Shown in pieces: positions 33,250 to 42,740 of a DNA stretch of 64,000 nt. A model generated the notes under the pieces. The model saw nothing but the letters and a program-made list of their open reading frames with translations, did not search any database and had not been told where the DNA came from. This DNA comes from CAZQFV01 sp964592645. GTDB taxonomy: Bacteria; Chloroflexota; Chloroflexia; DTKN01. Numbering within the stretch: position 1 is the first letter of the stretch; each line of letters starts with the position of its first letter. The DNA lies in assembly GCA_964592645.1 (NCBI GenBank), contig CAZQFV010000002.1:62001-126000 (forward strand), written 5' to 3'. The translations under genes were made by a program, and so were the position numbers.

Positions 33250-34458
33250 TTGCCCTACAAGGTCCTGATGGTCGCACCCACATCCTTCTTCGCCGATTAC
33301 GGCTGCCACGTGCGCATCCTGGCCGAGGTCACCAACCTGCAGAACCTGGGCCACCGCGTGATCATCTGCACCTATCACAACGGCGACGACGTGCAGGGGT
33401 TGGACATCCGCCGCTGTTGGGGCCCCCCGTGGGTGCAGCGCCCGGTGGTCGGCAGCAGCCGGCACAAGCTGTACCTGGACATGATGCTCCTCTGGCGCAC
33501 CCTGCTGGTGGCGCTGTCGGAGCGGCCCGATGTCATCCACGCCCACCTGCACGAGGGCGCGCTCGTCGGCAGCCTCGTCGGCCGGCCGCTGGGCATCCCG
33601 GTGCTCTTTGACTTCCAGGGGAGCATGACCGCCGAGATGATCGACCACCGCTTCCTCCGGCCGGGCAGCTTCTGGTACCGCCCGCTGCGCTGGTTGGAGG
33701 AGCGGGTCGTCCGCTGGCCCCAGGCGGTGGCCACCAGCTCGGCCAACGCCGCGCGCGTCCTGCGCGAGGAGTTTGCCTTTCCTGCCGAGCGCCTCTTTAC
33801 CGTGCCCGACGGGGTGAACACGGCCAACTTCCGCCCCCTGGACGACGTGCCGGCCTGGACCGAGCGCCGGGCGCGCCTGCGGGCCGGGTTGGGTATCCCC
33901 CCCGAGGCCCGCGTCGTCGTCTACCTGGGGCTCCTGGCCCCCTACCAGGGCACCGATGTCCTCCTGTACGCCGCGCAGCAGGTGCTGCAGGAGATGCCCG
34001 ACGCCTACTTCCTGATCATGGGCTTCCCCGGCGTGGAGAGCTACGCCGCCCTGTCCCGCGCCCTGGGCATCCTGGAGCACACCCTTTTCCCAGGACGGGT
34101 CTCCTACTTCGAGGCGCCCCGCGGGCTGGCCCTGGGCGATGTCGCCGTGGCCCCCAAGATGTCGGCCACCGAGGGCAGCGGCAAGATCCTGGACTATATG
34201 GCCATGGCGCTGCCCGTCGTGGCCTTTGATACGCCCGTGAGCCGGGAGATCCTTGGCGACCTGGGGGTCTATGCCGAGTACGGCAACGCGACCTCGTTGG
34301 CGCAGTGCCTGCTGCGGCTACTGCGCGACGAGGCGGGGGCGCGGGCCCTGGGCCGGCGGCTGCGCCAGCGGGCCGAGGCCGCCTTCTCCTGGAGCCAGGG
34401 CATCACCAAGGTGGTGGACCTCTACGCTTTTGTCGGGGCTCGCGAGTCACTGCCATAA
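33250..34458 (+). CDS. Glycosyltransferase family 4
   Basis: A 402-residue GT-B-fold glycosyltransferase, probably retaining. An N-terminal acceptor domain (VLMVAPTSFFADYGCHVRI) is followed by a donor domain with VVYLGLLAPYQGTDVLLYA and a donor-site segment ATEGSGKILDYMAMALPVV in place of the common EGFG-type motif. The start TTG at 33250 is the first in-frame start after the promoter and a GAGGCGAGG sequence. Substrate is unknown; other cell-surface glycosyltransferases follow at 38042 and 39265. It is divergent from the buk operon. Confidence 0.88.
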   Translation: MPYKVLMVAPTSFFADYGCHVRILAEVTNLQNLGHRVIICTYHNGDDVQGLDIRRCWGPPWVQRPVVGSSRHKLYLDMMLLWRTLLVALSERPDVIHAHLHEGALVGSLVGRPLGIPVLFDFQGSMTAEMIDHRFLRPGSFWYRPLRWLEERVVRWPQAVATSSANAARVLREEFAFPAERLFTVPDGVNTANFRPLDDVPAWTERRARLRAGLGIPPEARVVVYLGLLAPYQGTDVLLYAAQQVLQEMPDAYFLIMGFPGVESYAALSRALGILEHTLFPGRVSYFEAPRGLALGDVAVAPKMSATEGSGKILDYMAMALPVVAFDTPVSREILGDLGVYAEYGNATSLAQCLLRLLRDEAGARALGRRLRQRAEAAFSWSQGITKVVDLYAFVGARESLP

Positions 34459-34470
34459 TCCTTCATTTGC

Positions 34471-34499
34471 TTGCGCTGCGCCCCGGGATAGGCTATAAT
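34471..34499 (+). promoter_or_regulatory. Promoter for the yqeY-pgpH-ybeY run
   Basis: TTGCGC at 34471-34476, 17-base spacer, perfect TATAAT at 34494-34499, 54 bases before the GTG start. Confidence 0.65.
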
Positions 34500-34553
34500 G
34501 GTTTCGGCCCCGCCGGGGCCGAGAAGCGTGAACCGCACCGAGTGGAGGATCCC

Positions 34554-35009
34554 GTGTCGCTGAAGGAACGCATCCAAGAGGAGCTGCAAGAGTCTTTGCG
34601 CCAGCGCGATACGGCGCGGGCCAACGTGCTGCGCCTGCTCAAGGCCGCCATCCGCAACGCCGAGATCGATGGGCAGCGCGAGCTGGACGATGCCGCCGTC
34701 CTGGCCGTGCTGGACAAGGCCGCCAAGCAGCGCCGCGAGTCGATCGCCGCCTACCGCCAGGGTGGGCGGGACGACCTGGTGGCGGCCGAGGAGCAGGAAC
34801 TGCGCGTCATCGAGTCCTACATGCCGCGGCAGATGGGCGAGGAGGAGATCCGCGCGGCGGTCGCCCAAGCGATCGCCGAGGTCGGGGCGCGCGGGCCGGC
34901 CGACATGGGGCGGGTGATGAAGCCGCTTATGGAGCGGCTCCGCGGCCAGGCCGACGGCAAGGTTGTCAGCAACCTGGTGCGGGAGGCCCTGGCCGGGCTG
35001 TCCGGCTAG
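34554..35009 (+). CDS. yqeY: GatB/YqeY domain protein
   Basis: A 151-residue protein of the YqeY family, which shares the tRNA-interacting helical tail of GatB. The pattern SLKERIQEELQESLRQRDTAR, LRLLKAAIRNAEI, and ADMGRVMKPLMERL matches the family over its full length. Start GTG at 34554 follows GGAGG by five bases. It sits in the common order YqeY, HD phosphodiesterase, YbeY seen in many bacteria. The biochemical role is not established, though links to tRNA amidation are presumed. Confidence 0.9.
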   Translation: MSLKERIQEELQESLRQRDTARANVLRLLKAAIRNAEIDGQRELDDAAVLAVLDKAAKQRRESIAAYRQGGRDDLVAAEEQELRVIESYMPRQMGEEEIRAAVAQAIAEVGARGPADMGRVMKPLMERLRGQADGKVVSNLVREALAGLSG

Positions 35010-35032
35010 CCGGCCCGCCCCGGGAGAAGAGC

Positions 35033-37186
35033 ATGGCCCTCAACGCGCGCCACCCCCGGACCAACAGCTCTCCACCCGCCGGCCTGCCCTACGCCTGGCG
35101 CCTCATGCTGTTCGCCGTCCTGCTCAGCATCTTGCTCGGCGGCGTCGTGGTGTTGCCCGTGACCCCCGCCGCCGTCGGCCAGGATGTCCGCGAGGGCTTT
35201 CCCGCGCCCTACACCCTCACCTCGCCGGTGACCACGCGCTACGTCAGCCAGATCCTGACCCGCGCCGATCGCGAGGCCGCCGCCAAGGCCGTGGCCGACA
35301 TCTATACCTTCGACCCCAGTATCACCGCCCAGGCGCGCCAGACCCTCTCCAACACCCTGGGCGTCGTCGAGACGATCGCCTTCGACCCCTCTTTTACCAC
35401 CACTCAGCGGCTGGCGCGCCTGGGCAGCCTGGAAGGGATCGGCTTCTCCACCGAGACGCTGGACCTTCTCCTGTCTATGCCCCCGAACGAGTGGCCGGCG
35501 CTGAAACGCGAGGCGCTGCGTGTCTTTGACGCCTTGACCTACGAGCTGGGCAGCGTGCGCCAGATCCAGGCTTCGGACATCGAGCTGCTGCGGCTGGGCA
35601 TCGCCCGCCGCATCCTGCCCACCTTTTCGCCGCTCAAGCGCGCGCTGGTTGAGCAACTGGTGCGGCCCTTCCTGGTGCCCAACTATGTGGTCGACGAGGA
35701 GGAGACCGCCCGGCGCCGCGAGGAGGCCCAGAGCCGCACTCCGCCGCACTATGTGGATATCCTCGAGGGCGAGCTGCTCCTCTACGAGGGGCAGATCGTG
35801 CGCGGGGTGGACCTGGAGAAGCTGGAGGCCACCGGCCTGCGCAACCCCACCGTCTCCTGGTGGAACGTGGCCGGCCAGTTGATCCTGGTCGTGGGGCTGG
35901 TGGTCTGCTACTGTCTCTTCTTGCACCACTTCCAGGACAAGGTGGCGCAGGACTTTCGCAGCCTCCTGCTCATCGGCCTGGTGATGTTCGTAGCCATCGT
36001 CGGGGCCAAGCTGATGGTCCCCGGACGTGTGGGGCTGGCCTACTCCTTCCCGCTGCCCACGGCGGCGATCCTGTTGAGCCTGCTTCTCGGCCCCGTGGCG
36101 GCCGTCGGCGCGACGCTGGTCCTGGCCATCCTGGTGGGGCTGCTGGGCAGCTCCAGCCTGGCCTTGGTTGTTTTGGGTATAGCCGGCGGGCTGATCGGCA
36201 TCCTCGGCGTCTGGAAGGCCAAACACCTGAGCGCCTTTTTCCTGACCGGCATGTACATCTCCCTGGCCAATATCGCGACGATCGTCGCCTTTCGCCTGGT
36301 CGGGCAGACGCTGGACCTGCAGTCGCTGGCCACTGCGGCGCTGGCCTGCACCATCAACGGCTTTGCCTCGGCCATCCTGGGCTTTGCCACCTTTGGCTTC
36401 CTGGGGTCGCTGTTCGGGCGGGTGACCATGCTCCAGTTGATGGAGCTCTCCAACCCCAACCATCCGCTGCTGCACCGCCTGATGCAGGAGGCCCCCGGCA
36501 CCTATTACCACAGCATCATCGTCGGCAACCTGGCCGAGCGCGCCGCCGAGGTCATCGGAGCCGATCCCATGTTGGCGCGTGTCGGGGCCTACTACCACGA
36601 CATCGGCAAGGTGGTCCGCCCCTACTTTTTCATCGATAACCAGGCCGGCCGCAGCAACATCCACGACGAGCTCCCCCCGCGCAGCAGTGCCCAGATCATC
36701 ACCGACCACGTCCGCGATGGCATCACCCTGGCCCGCAAGTACCGCCTGCCGGAGCGCATCGTCGACTTTATCCCGCAGCACCACGGCACGACTACCGCCA
36801 CCTACTTCTACCACCGGGCGCTGCAGGAGGAGGAAACGGTCAACCCCGACGACTTTCGCTATCCCGGCCCCAAACCCCGGTCGCGCGAAGCGGGTATCCT
36901 GATGCTGGCCGACTCTGTCGAGGCCAAGGTGCGCTCGCTGAACCAGTTCGGCAAGCTCCAGGAGGTGCTGGAGGGCAAGGAGCAGGACGGCGTCGACCCG
37001 CTGGCCAAGCTGGTGGCCCACATAATCCAGGAGCGGGTGCGCGACGGCCAGTTGGACGAGAGCGACCTGACCTTCCGCGATGTCCAGTCCATCCAGCAGG
37101 CCTTTGTCGAGATGCTGCGCGGGGTCTATCACCCGCGGGTCATCTACCCCGATCTCGTCCGCGGGCCGGCCAAGGACGACGGGTAG
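35033..37186 (+). CDS. pgpH: 7TM-HD cyclic-di-AMP phosphodiesterase, PgpH family
   Basis: A 717-residue membrane protein. One N-terminal helix (about 24-46) precedes a large extracytoplasmic 7TMR-HD domain (to about 275), then seven helices (about 280-480) and a cytosolic HD domain. The HD pair is His522-Asp523 in YYHDIGKVVRP, with further metal ligands in IITDHVRDG and IPQHHGT. Characterised members hydrolyse cyclic di-AMP. ATG at 35033 follows GGGAG. It precedes the YbeY-DgkA fusion by 18 bases. Confidence 0.93.
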   Translation: MALNARHPRTNSSPPAGLPYAWRLMLFAVLLSILLGGVVVLPVTPAAVGQDVREGFPAPYTLTSPVTTRYVSQILTRADREAAAKAVADIYTFDPSITAQARQTLSNTLGVVETIAFDPSFTTTQRLARLGSLEGIGFSTETLDLLLSMPPNEWPALKREALRVFDALTYELGSVRQIQASDIELLRLGIARRILPTFSPLKRALVEQLVRPFLVPNYVVDEEETARRREEAQSRTPPHYVDILEGELLLYEGQIVRGVDLEKLEATGLRNPTVSWWNVAGQLILVVGLVVCYCLFLHHFQDKVAQDFRSLLLIGLVMFVAIVGAKLMVPGRVGLAYSFPLPTAAILLSLLLGPVAAVGATLVLAILVGLLGSSSLALVVLGIAGGLIGILGVWKAKHLSAFFLTGMYISLANIATIVAFRLVGQTLDLQSLATAALACTINGFASAILGFATFGFLGSLFGRVTMLQLMELSNPNHPLLHRLMQEAPGTYYHSIIVGNLAERAAEVIGADPMLARVGAYYHDIGKVVRPYFFIDNQAGRSNIHDELPPRSSAQIITDHVRDGITLARKYRLPERIVDFIPQHHGTTTATYFYHRALQEEETVNPDDFRYPGPKPRSREAGILMLADSVEAKVRSLNQFGKLQEVLEGKEQDGVDPLAKLVAHIIQERVRDGQLDESDLTFRDVQSIQQAFVEMLRGVYHPRVIYPDLVRGPAKDDG

Positions 37187-37204
37187 CGGGGACAGGAGGT
37201 CGCC

Positions 37205-38032
37205 TTGCTCTACCGGGTAGAGATCAACGTGCAGGCGGAAGGGGCCGAGCCCCCCGACCTGCGGCGGCTGGCGCGGCTGGCCCGGATGGTCCTGGCCGCC
37301 GAGGGCGCCCCGCCGGGCGAGGTCGGGGTGGTCCTGACCGACGACGCCGGCATCCAGGAGTTGAACCGCCAGTACCTGGGGCACGACTACCCCACCGACG
37401 TGCTCTCCTTTGGCGAACAGGAGGCGGCCGCCGGGCAGCCGCAGTTTGTCCTCCCGGGGGAGGGGGCCTCCTATCTCGGCGACGTGGCGATTTCCCTGGA
37501 ACGCGCCCGCGAGCAGGCCGCGGCCTACGGCCACGGCTGGACGCGCGAGGTGGAGCTGCTGCTCATCCATGGTCTGCTGCATCTGTTGGGCTACGACGAT
37601 GGGGAGGAAAGCGCGCGCCGGCGCATGGCGGCCCGCCAGGAGTCTCTGCTGGCCTCTTTTGCGCAGCCGCGCGCCTTGCCGGAGACCTTCCGCGCGGCCT
37701 TTTCCGGCCTGGCCAACCTCGTGCGCACGGAGCGTAATGTCGCCATCCACCTGGGCATCGTCGCCGTGGTGGTCTGCATGGCCGCCCTGCTCGGCGTGGC
37801 CCCCTGGGAGTGGGTGGCCCTGGCGCTGACGATCGCCCTGGTGCTGGTGACCGAGACCGTGAACACGGCGGTGGAGTCGCTGGTCGACCTGGTCAGCCCG
37901 GAGAAGCGCCCCCTGGCCGGCCGGGTCAAGGACCTGGCGGCGGCGGCGGTGCTCCTGGCCGCGTTCTTTGCCGTGATCGTCGGGGTGCTGATATTTCTGC
38001 CCCGCCTCTGGAGCCTGGTGTTCGGGCCGTAG
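37205..38032 (+). CDS. YbeY endoribonuclease-like domain fused to a DgkA-like diacylglycerol/undecaprenol kinase
   Basis: A 275-residue fusion. Residues 1-150 match YbeY, the zinc endoribonuclease of 16S rRNA maturation, with DAGIQELNRQYLGHDYPTDVLSF and the zinc motif HGLLHLLGYDD. Two histidines are kept (122 and 126) but the third ligand, six residues on, is Asp132 instead of His. Residues 160-275 carry three membrane helices and the DgkA motif ETVNTAVESLVDL. In many bacteria ybeY and dgkA are separate adjacent genes. TTG start at 37205 follows AGGAGG. Activity of the YbeY half needs testing. Confidence 0.88.
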   Translation: MLYRVEINVQAEGAEPPDLRRLARLARMVLAAEGAPPGEVGVVLTDDAGIQELNRQYLGHDYPTDVLSFGEQEAAAGQPQFVLPGEGASYLGDVAISLERAREQAAAYGHGWTREVELLLIHGLLHLLGYDDGEESARRRMAARQESLLASFAQPRALPETFRAAFSGLANLVRTERNVAIHLGIVAVVVCMAALLGVAPWEWVALALTIALVLVTETVNTAVESLVDLVSPEKRPLAGRVKDLAAAAVLLAAFFAVIVGVLIFLPRLWSLVFGP

Positions 38033-38041
38033 GGACGACCG

Positions 38042-39280
38042 ATGAAGATCCTGGCCCTGTCCGCGCAGCTCCCTTTTCCTCCCCACAGCGGCAAGGCCAT
38101 GCGCGACTACCATCTCCTGACGGGCCTGGCGCGCCGGCACTCGCTGTACCTGCTCGGCATGGGCCGCAGCCCGGAGGAGACGGCAGCCGCCGCTCCCCTG
38201 GCCAAGGAGCTGCCCTTCCACTCCGCGCTGCTTCCCGCGCACCGCCTGCCGCGCCGGCTGCTGGCGTTGCTTTTCTCCGGCCGGCCGGACCTATCCTGGC
38301 GCACCGACTCCCCGGCCTTTCGCCGCCTGCTGGCGGCGCGCCTGGCGGAGGACCCGCCCGAGGTGCTCCTCGTCGAGGGGCTGGAGATGGCCGCCTACGG
38401 CCTGTGGGCGCGGCGTTGGCAGGCCCGCGCCGGCCGGCCGGTCCCGCGCCTGGTGCTCGACGAGCACAACGCCGAGTACCTCCTGCAGCGCCGCGCCTGG
38501 GAGATCGCCCGCCGGGAGGGGCGCAGCCTCCCGGCCGCGCTCTACTCCTGGGTCCAGGCGCGGCGCCTGGCGCGCTTCGAGCGCCACGCCTGCCAGCAGG
38601 CCGACGCCGTCCTGGCCGTCTCCGAGGACGACCGCCGGGCCCTCTTGTCCCTGGCGCCCCGCGCCCCCATCGCCGTCGTCCCCAATGGGGTCGATACCGA
38701 CGACTATGCTCCCTGGCCGGCCCCGCCCGATCCCCGGCCGCCGACCCTGGTCTTTACCGGGCGCATGGACTATCGCCCCAACGTCGACGCCGTGGCCTGG
38801 TTCTGCGCCGCGATCTGGCCGCGCGTCCGCGCGGCGGTGCCGGCGGCGCGCTTCCTGGTTGTGGGGCGCGACCCCACGCCGGCCGTCCGGGCGCTGGGCG
38901 CGCTGCCCGGCGTGGAGGTGACCGGGGAGGTGCCCGACGACCGCCCCTACATCGGCACGGCCGATCTGTATGTCCTGCCGATGCGCTTCGGCGGGGGCAT
39001 CCGCTTCAAGCTGCTCCAGGCCCTCTCCATGGCCCGGGCGACGGTCTCCACGCCGCTGGGGGCCGAGGGGGTGGAAGGGCTGCAGGACGGCGTGCACCTG
39101 GGCCTGGCCGCAGAGGACCAACCTTTTGCCGAGCGGGTGATAGCGCTGTTGGGCCGGCCCGCGGAGCGCGCCCGCCTGGGGCAGGCCGGCCGCGCCCTGG
39201 TCGTCGCCCGCTACGATTGGCGGGCCATCTTGCCGCGCCTGGAAGCAATCTTGGAGGGAGGCCGATGTCGGTCTCGTTGA
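38042..39280 (+). CDS. Glycosyltransferase family 4
   Basis: A 412-residue GT-B glycosyltransferase. The N-terminal half begins KILALSAQLPFPPHSGKAMR, with the glycine/serine loop contacting the acceptor or donor phosphate; LDEHNAEYLLQRRAWE is typical of exopolysaccharide GT4 enzymes. The donor half has VFTGRMDYRPNVDAVAWF and FGGGIRFKLLQALSMARATV. It follows the YbeY-DgkA gene by nine bases and overlaps the next glycosyltransferase gene by 16 bases, so a surface polysaccharide or glycolipid pathway is likely. Confidence 0.9.
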   Translation: MKILALSAQLPFPPHSGKAMRDYHLLTGLARRHSLYLLGMGRSPEETAAAAPLAKELPFHSALLPAHRLPRRLLALLFSGRPDLSWRTDSPAFRRLLAARLAEDPPEVLLVEGLEMAAYGLWARRWQARAGRPVPRLVLDEHNAEYLLQRRAWEIARREGRSLPAALYSWVQARRLARFERHACQQADAVLAVSEDDRRALLSLAPRAPIAVVPNGVDTDDYAPWPAPPDPRPPTLVFTGRMDYRPNVDAVAWFCAAIWPRVRAAVPAARFLVVGRDPTPAVRALGALPGVEVTGEVPDDRPYIGTADLYVLPMRFGGGIRFKLLQALSMARATVSTPLGAEGVEGLQDGVHLGLAAEDQPFAERVIALLGRPAERARLGQAGRALVVARYDWRAILPRLEAILEGGRCRSR

Positions 39281-40218
39281 TCGCCACCGTCCGCGACGAA
39301 GAAGAAACCATCGCCGGCCTGTTGGATTCGATCCTGGCCCAGACACGCCGGCCGGACGAGGTCGTGATCAACGACTGCGGATGCCGCGACGGCACGATGG
39401 CCATCGTCGAGAGCTACCGTGGGCGGCTGCCGCTGCGCACGACGGCCGGCGGCCGCAACATCCCCCAGGGGCGCAACACGGCCATCGCCGCGGCCCGGGG
39501 GCCGTTCATCGCCTGTACCGACGCCGGCCTGCGCCTGGACCCGCGCTGGCTGGAGGAGATCGTGGCCCCGTTGGAGGGCGGAGCGGCCGACCTGGTGGCC
39601 GGCTTCTTCCGTCCCGACTCGCGCACGCCCTGGGAGCGCATCCTGGGGGCCGTCAACTACCCGGCGCCGGACGAGGTCGACCCGAAAAGGTTTCTCCCGG
39701 CCGGCCAGTCGATGGCTTTCACCAAGGCGCTCTGGGAACTACTCGGTGGGTTCCCCGCCGAGCAGCCCTACTGCGAGGATCTGGTCTTTACCCGGCGCGC
39801 CCTGGCGCGCGGCGCGCGGAAGGTCTTTGCCCCGGCCGCCGTGGTGCACTTTCGCCCGCGCGAATCGCCGGCGGCGCTCTTCCGCCAGTACCGCAACTAT
39901 GCCTACGGCGATGGGCTGGCCGGCCTCTGGCCGCGGCGCCATGCGCTGCGCTACGCCAGCTACGCCGCCGGACTGGCGTTGTTGCTGGCCGGGTTCCGGT
40001 GGCCCCTCCTGTGGGGCCTGCTCATCGCCGCCGGCCTGCTCTACCTGGCCCCCTTCTACCGGCGGTTGAGCCACACCTGGGGCGCCCTCTCCCCGGCCTG
40101 GCGCGCCGCTGCCGTCTTTCTGGTACCGTTCATCCGCGTCGTCGGCGACGTGGCCAAGATGGTGGGCTATCCCCGCGGGGCCTGGGAGCGCCTCCGCGGA
40201 GATGAACCTATCTCGTAA
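39265..40218 (+). CDS. Glycosyltransferase family 2 with C-terminal membrane helices
   Basis: A 317-residue GT-A protein. It begins SVSLIATVRDEEETIAGLLDS and has CTDAGLRLDP at about residue 88, a DxD-like metal site with Cys-Thr-Asp-Ala in place of the usual DADxx, then EQPYCEDLVFTRRAL near 170. Two hydrophobic segments at about 235-275 probably anchor it. ATG at 39265 lies within the 3' end of the preceding gene, with GGAGGGAGG before it. It likely adds sugar to a lipid-linked carrier. Confidence 0.88.
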   Translation: MSVSLIATVRDEEETIAGLLDSILAQTRRPDEVVINDCGCRDGTMAIVESYRGRLPLRTTAGGRNIPQGRNTAIAAARGPFIACTDAGLRLDPRWLEEIVAPLEGGAADLVAGFFRPDSRTPWERILGAVNYPAPDEVDPKRFLPAGQSMAFTKALWELLGGFPAEQPYCEDLVFTRRALARGARKVFAPAAVVHFRPRESPAALFRQYRNYAYGDGLAGLWPRRHALRYASYAAGLALLLAGFRWPLLWGLLIAAGLLYLAPFYRRLSHTWGALSPAWRAAAVFLVPFIRVVGDVAKMVGYPRGAWERLRGDEPIS

Positions 40219-40371
40219 TTGCCAAAGGCATGGGGGCACCAAAAAAAGCGAGGAAGGCATGTCCGGAGAACCCTGGTGCCTTTGTGGTTTACGGGATAAC
40301 CCTGGATACACAGAGGTCAATCATGGACCAAGGTTTTCGATGAGTGTCATGCATTAGCAGGGTCTGCCCCG

Positions 40372-42375
40372 ATGTCTGCCGTGCTGTTGCCGTCCCTGGG
40401 CTTCCTCCACCGAATCGGTCGGGCGGTCGGCCGTTTGGTCGGCCGGCCGCTCTACCTGGTTTTGCTCGGCCCGCTGTTGGCCGTGCCGGCCGTGCTGTTG
40501 GCCTACCAGCGCCCTGCGCCCATCGCCCTGAACGTCGGCGACTCCTATGCCCGCCCCTACCTGTCCGGCTTCTACGACCCCGAGCGGGGCGGGGGTATCG
40601 ACTACGCCTTTACCTCGGCGCATGCCGCCCTGCGGCTGGAGGGCATCGGCTGCGGCCCGGCGCTCCTGGAGGGGCACATGGGCGGTGGGCCACCCGGGGG
40701 CGAACAGACCCTGGCGGTCGGCGGCGTTCCCCTTGTCCGGGTGCCGTCCGGCGGGGAGGTGGCCGCTTACGCCCTGTTCGTCCCGGCCGGGCTGTGCCGC
40801 GGCGGCACCCTGGAACTGACCTGGCAGGGGGCCACCGCTTCCCCGGCGGGCGATCCGCGGCAGCTCGGCCTGGCCGTGGACCGCGTCACCTGGACGCCTC
40901 TGCGCGGGGGCGTAGGCCCGGATTGGCGACAGGTGGCCTGGGTAGCCCTGGCCGCGTTGCTGCTGTTCCTGGTGGCCCGTGAGGTGGACCTTTCTGCGCC
41001 CTGGGCGGCGGCGCTGAGCGCTCTGCTGGCCCTGGTCCTGGCGGCCGGCCTGGCCTGGGCCCGCCTGGCGTTGACGATCTATGCGCCGCGCCTGGCCGGC
41101 TTGCTCCTGGCGATGGTCCTGCTGCTGCCCCTGGCCCGCCGGGGCAGCGCCGGGCTCTTTCGCCGCCTGGGGATGTCTCCCCCGCCGGCCGTCGAGTCCT
41201 GGCTCTGGCGGGTGGTGGCCCTGGCCGCCATCGTCAAGCTGGGTGGCGTGCTCTACCCGCAGCTCATCGTGCTGGACGTCGGCCCGCACTCCTACCGCGT
41301 CTTCCGCTTCCTCTCCGGCGACTGGGCCAGCCTCTTCTTGCCCAACGCCTACTCCCTGCTCGGGCGGACGGTGGGGGTGGAGGGAGGACAGTTCCCCTAC
41401 TCGCCGCTCTTTCACATCCTCTCCCTGCCGCTGACGCTGCTGCCCCTGCCGCTGCCCCTGGCGATGGGCCTGTTCAACGGCCTGCTGGAGGTGAGCCGCT
41501 GCCTGTTGCTTTACCTCCTGGTAGCCCGGCTGGCCGGCCGGCCGCGCGCCGGCCTCCGGGCGGCCCTTTTCTACACCTTGCTGCCGGCCCCCTACTACCT
41601 GATGTCCTGGGGCAACTATCCCACCCAGTTTGGGCTCTTGGGGTCTATAGTAGCGATCACCTTCCTGGTTCTTTCCCACGAGCGCCTGGGCCGGCGGGCC
41701 ACTATCGTCGGCTGGGTGGCCGTGCTCGTTTTGGCCCTCCTCTCCTACACCGTGGTCGGCGTGCTGACGGTGGTCCTCCTGCTGCTCCTTGTCCTCTTGG
41801 AATGGCTGATGGCGGCCGGCCGGGCGCAGCGCCGGCGGGCGCTGGCTGTCTTGGGCGGCCTGCTCCTGGCCGAGGCGCTTGTCTTTCTGCTCTACCACAG
41901 CGCCTTTGCTCCCGTCCTGGCCCACGAGACGCTGCCGGCCCTGCTGCGGGCCGGCGCGGAAAAGGCCACCGGGCTGGGCCCGGTGGAGGTGGACCCCCGC
42001 GAGAGCCTGGCCAGCAACTGGGTGGCCAACTGGATCTTTGTGCAGAACCATCTCACCGAGCTGGGGGTGGCCTTTGCCGTGGTCGGCGTGGCCCTGGCCT
42101 GGATCGACCCGGCGTGCTGCCGCTGGCGCCCCCTGCTCCTGGCCTGGCCGCTTGTCTTCTTCCTCTTTTCCCTATTCAGCGGCCTGGTCGCCGATATGGT
42201 GCTCAAGCACATCTTCTTCATGTTCCCCTGGCTCTGCCTGGGCGCAGGGGCGCTGGCGGGGGCGCTGTGGAAACGGGGCCCGGCCGGCCGGCTCGTAGTC
42301 CTGGCCTACACGGCCTTCATGGCCTGGTTGAGTCTGGCGCACTGGGTGGAGTTCATCCTGGTGAAGAGACACTGA
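40372..42375 (+). CDS. Multi-pass membrane protein, possible GT-C-type glycosyltransferase
   Basis: A 667-residue protein with an N-terminal helix (25-45), a beta-rich extracytoplasmic segment to about 180, and ten or more membrane helices. LDVGPHSYRVFRFLSGD and GGQFPYSPLFHILSLPLTL in the loops recall GT-C or oligosaccharyl transferase-type proteins, but no firm signature was seen. It lies downstream of two glycosyltransferases and could act on a lipid-linked sugar. ATG at 40372 was chosen; the region 40219-40371 holds only imperfect inverted repeats. Confidence 0.7.
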   Translation: MSAVLLPSLGFLHRIGRAVGRLVGRPLYLVLLGPLLAVPAVLLAYQRPAPIALNVGDSYARPYLSGFYDPERGGGIDYAFTSAHAALRLEGIGCGPALLEGHMGGGPPGGEQTLAVGGVPLVRVPSGGEVAAYALFVPAGLCRGGTLELTWQGATASPAGDPRQLGLAVDRVTWTPLRGGVGPDWRQVAWVALAALLLFLVAREVDLSAPWAAALSALLALVLAAGLAWARLALTIYAPRLAGLLLAMVLLLPLARRGSAGLFRRLGMSPPPAVESWLWRVVALAAIVKLGGVLYPQLIVLDVGPHSYRVFRFLSGDWASLFLPNAYSLLGRTVGVEGGQFPYSPLFHILSLPLTLLPLPLPLAMGLFNGLLEVSRCLLLYLLVARLAGRPRAGLRAALFYTLLPAPYYLMSWGNYPTQFGLLGSIVAITFLVLSHERLGRRATIVGWVAVLVLALLSYTVVGVLTVVLLLLLVLLEWLMAAGRAQRRRALAVLGGLLLAEALVFLLYHSAFAPVLAHETLPALLRAGAEKATGLGPVEVDPRESLASNWVANWIFVQNHLTELGVAFAVVGVALAWIDPACCRWRPLLLAWPLVFFLFSLFSGLVADMVLKHIFFMFPWLCLGAGALAGALWKRGPAGRLVVLAYTAFMAWLSLAHWVEFILVKRH

Positions 42376-42425
42376 GAGGCAAGAGGCAGGAAGCAGGAGG
42401 CAGGAGACAGGAGACAACCTTGGTC

Positions 42426-42740
42426 ATGACCCTGCCGGCCGTGGACTGGCTGGTGCACCGCCTGGCCGGCCTGCTCCCCTGGCTGGGCCGGCTCTACGGC
42501 GCGGCCAGGGGGACCTGGCTCCTGGAGTACCCCTACAAGCTCCTCTCCATCTTCCTGGCCTACCTGCTGTTCACACTGCTGATCCGCATCCCCCTGCCCC
42601 CCGTCGCCTCTACTCCAAACTCCCGACGACCTTCTCCACCTCCTCCAGTATCTCACACGACCGCACAAGCTCCATCATCCGCGTGTGGTCCGGGTACAGC
42701 GGCCGGTCGATCTCCAGGAACTCGACATACTTGCGGATGA
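42426..42740 (+). CDS. Possible small membrane protein or truncated gene
   Basis: An open frame of 104 residues. The first 58 look real, with an amphipathic start (DWLVHRLAGLLPWLGRLYG) and one membrane helix (LLSIFLAYLLFTLLI). The last 45 residues are Pro/Ser-rich and antisense to the end of the ammonia-lyase gene, so the gene may have been cut off at about 42600. No clear ribosome site. The 50 bases before it are a purine-rich GGCAGGA-type tract (42377-42418). Confidence 0.35.
   Translation: MTLPAVDWLVHRLAGLLPWLGRLYGAARGTWLLEYPYKLLSIFLAYLLFTLLIRIPLPPVASTPNSRRPSPPPPVSHTTAQAPSSACGPGTAAGRSPGTRHTCG

Noticed and set aside
35006..38242. A minus-strand open frame of over 1000 codons
   Set aside because: It is antisense to YqeY's neighbours PgpH and YbeY-DgkA, which have clear domains and ribosome sites. 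Long antisense frames are expected in high-GC DNA, and the translation is low-complexity Gln/His/Gly-rich.
42377..42418. A GGCAGGA-rich repeated tract, possible CRISPR or regulatory array
   Set aside because: The units are short, irregular and without spacers; it looks like simple purine-rich sequence.
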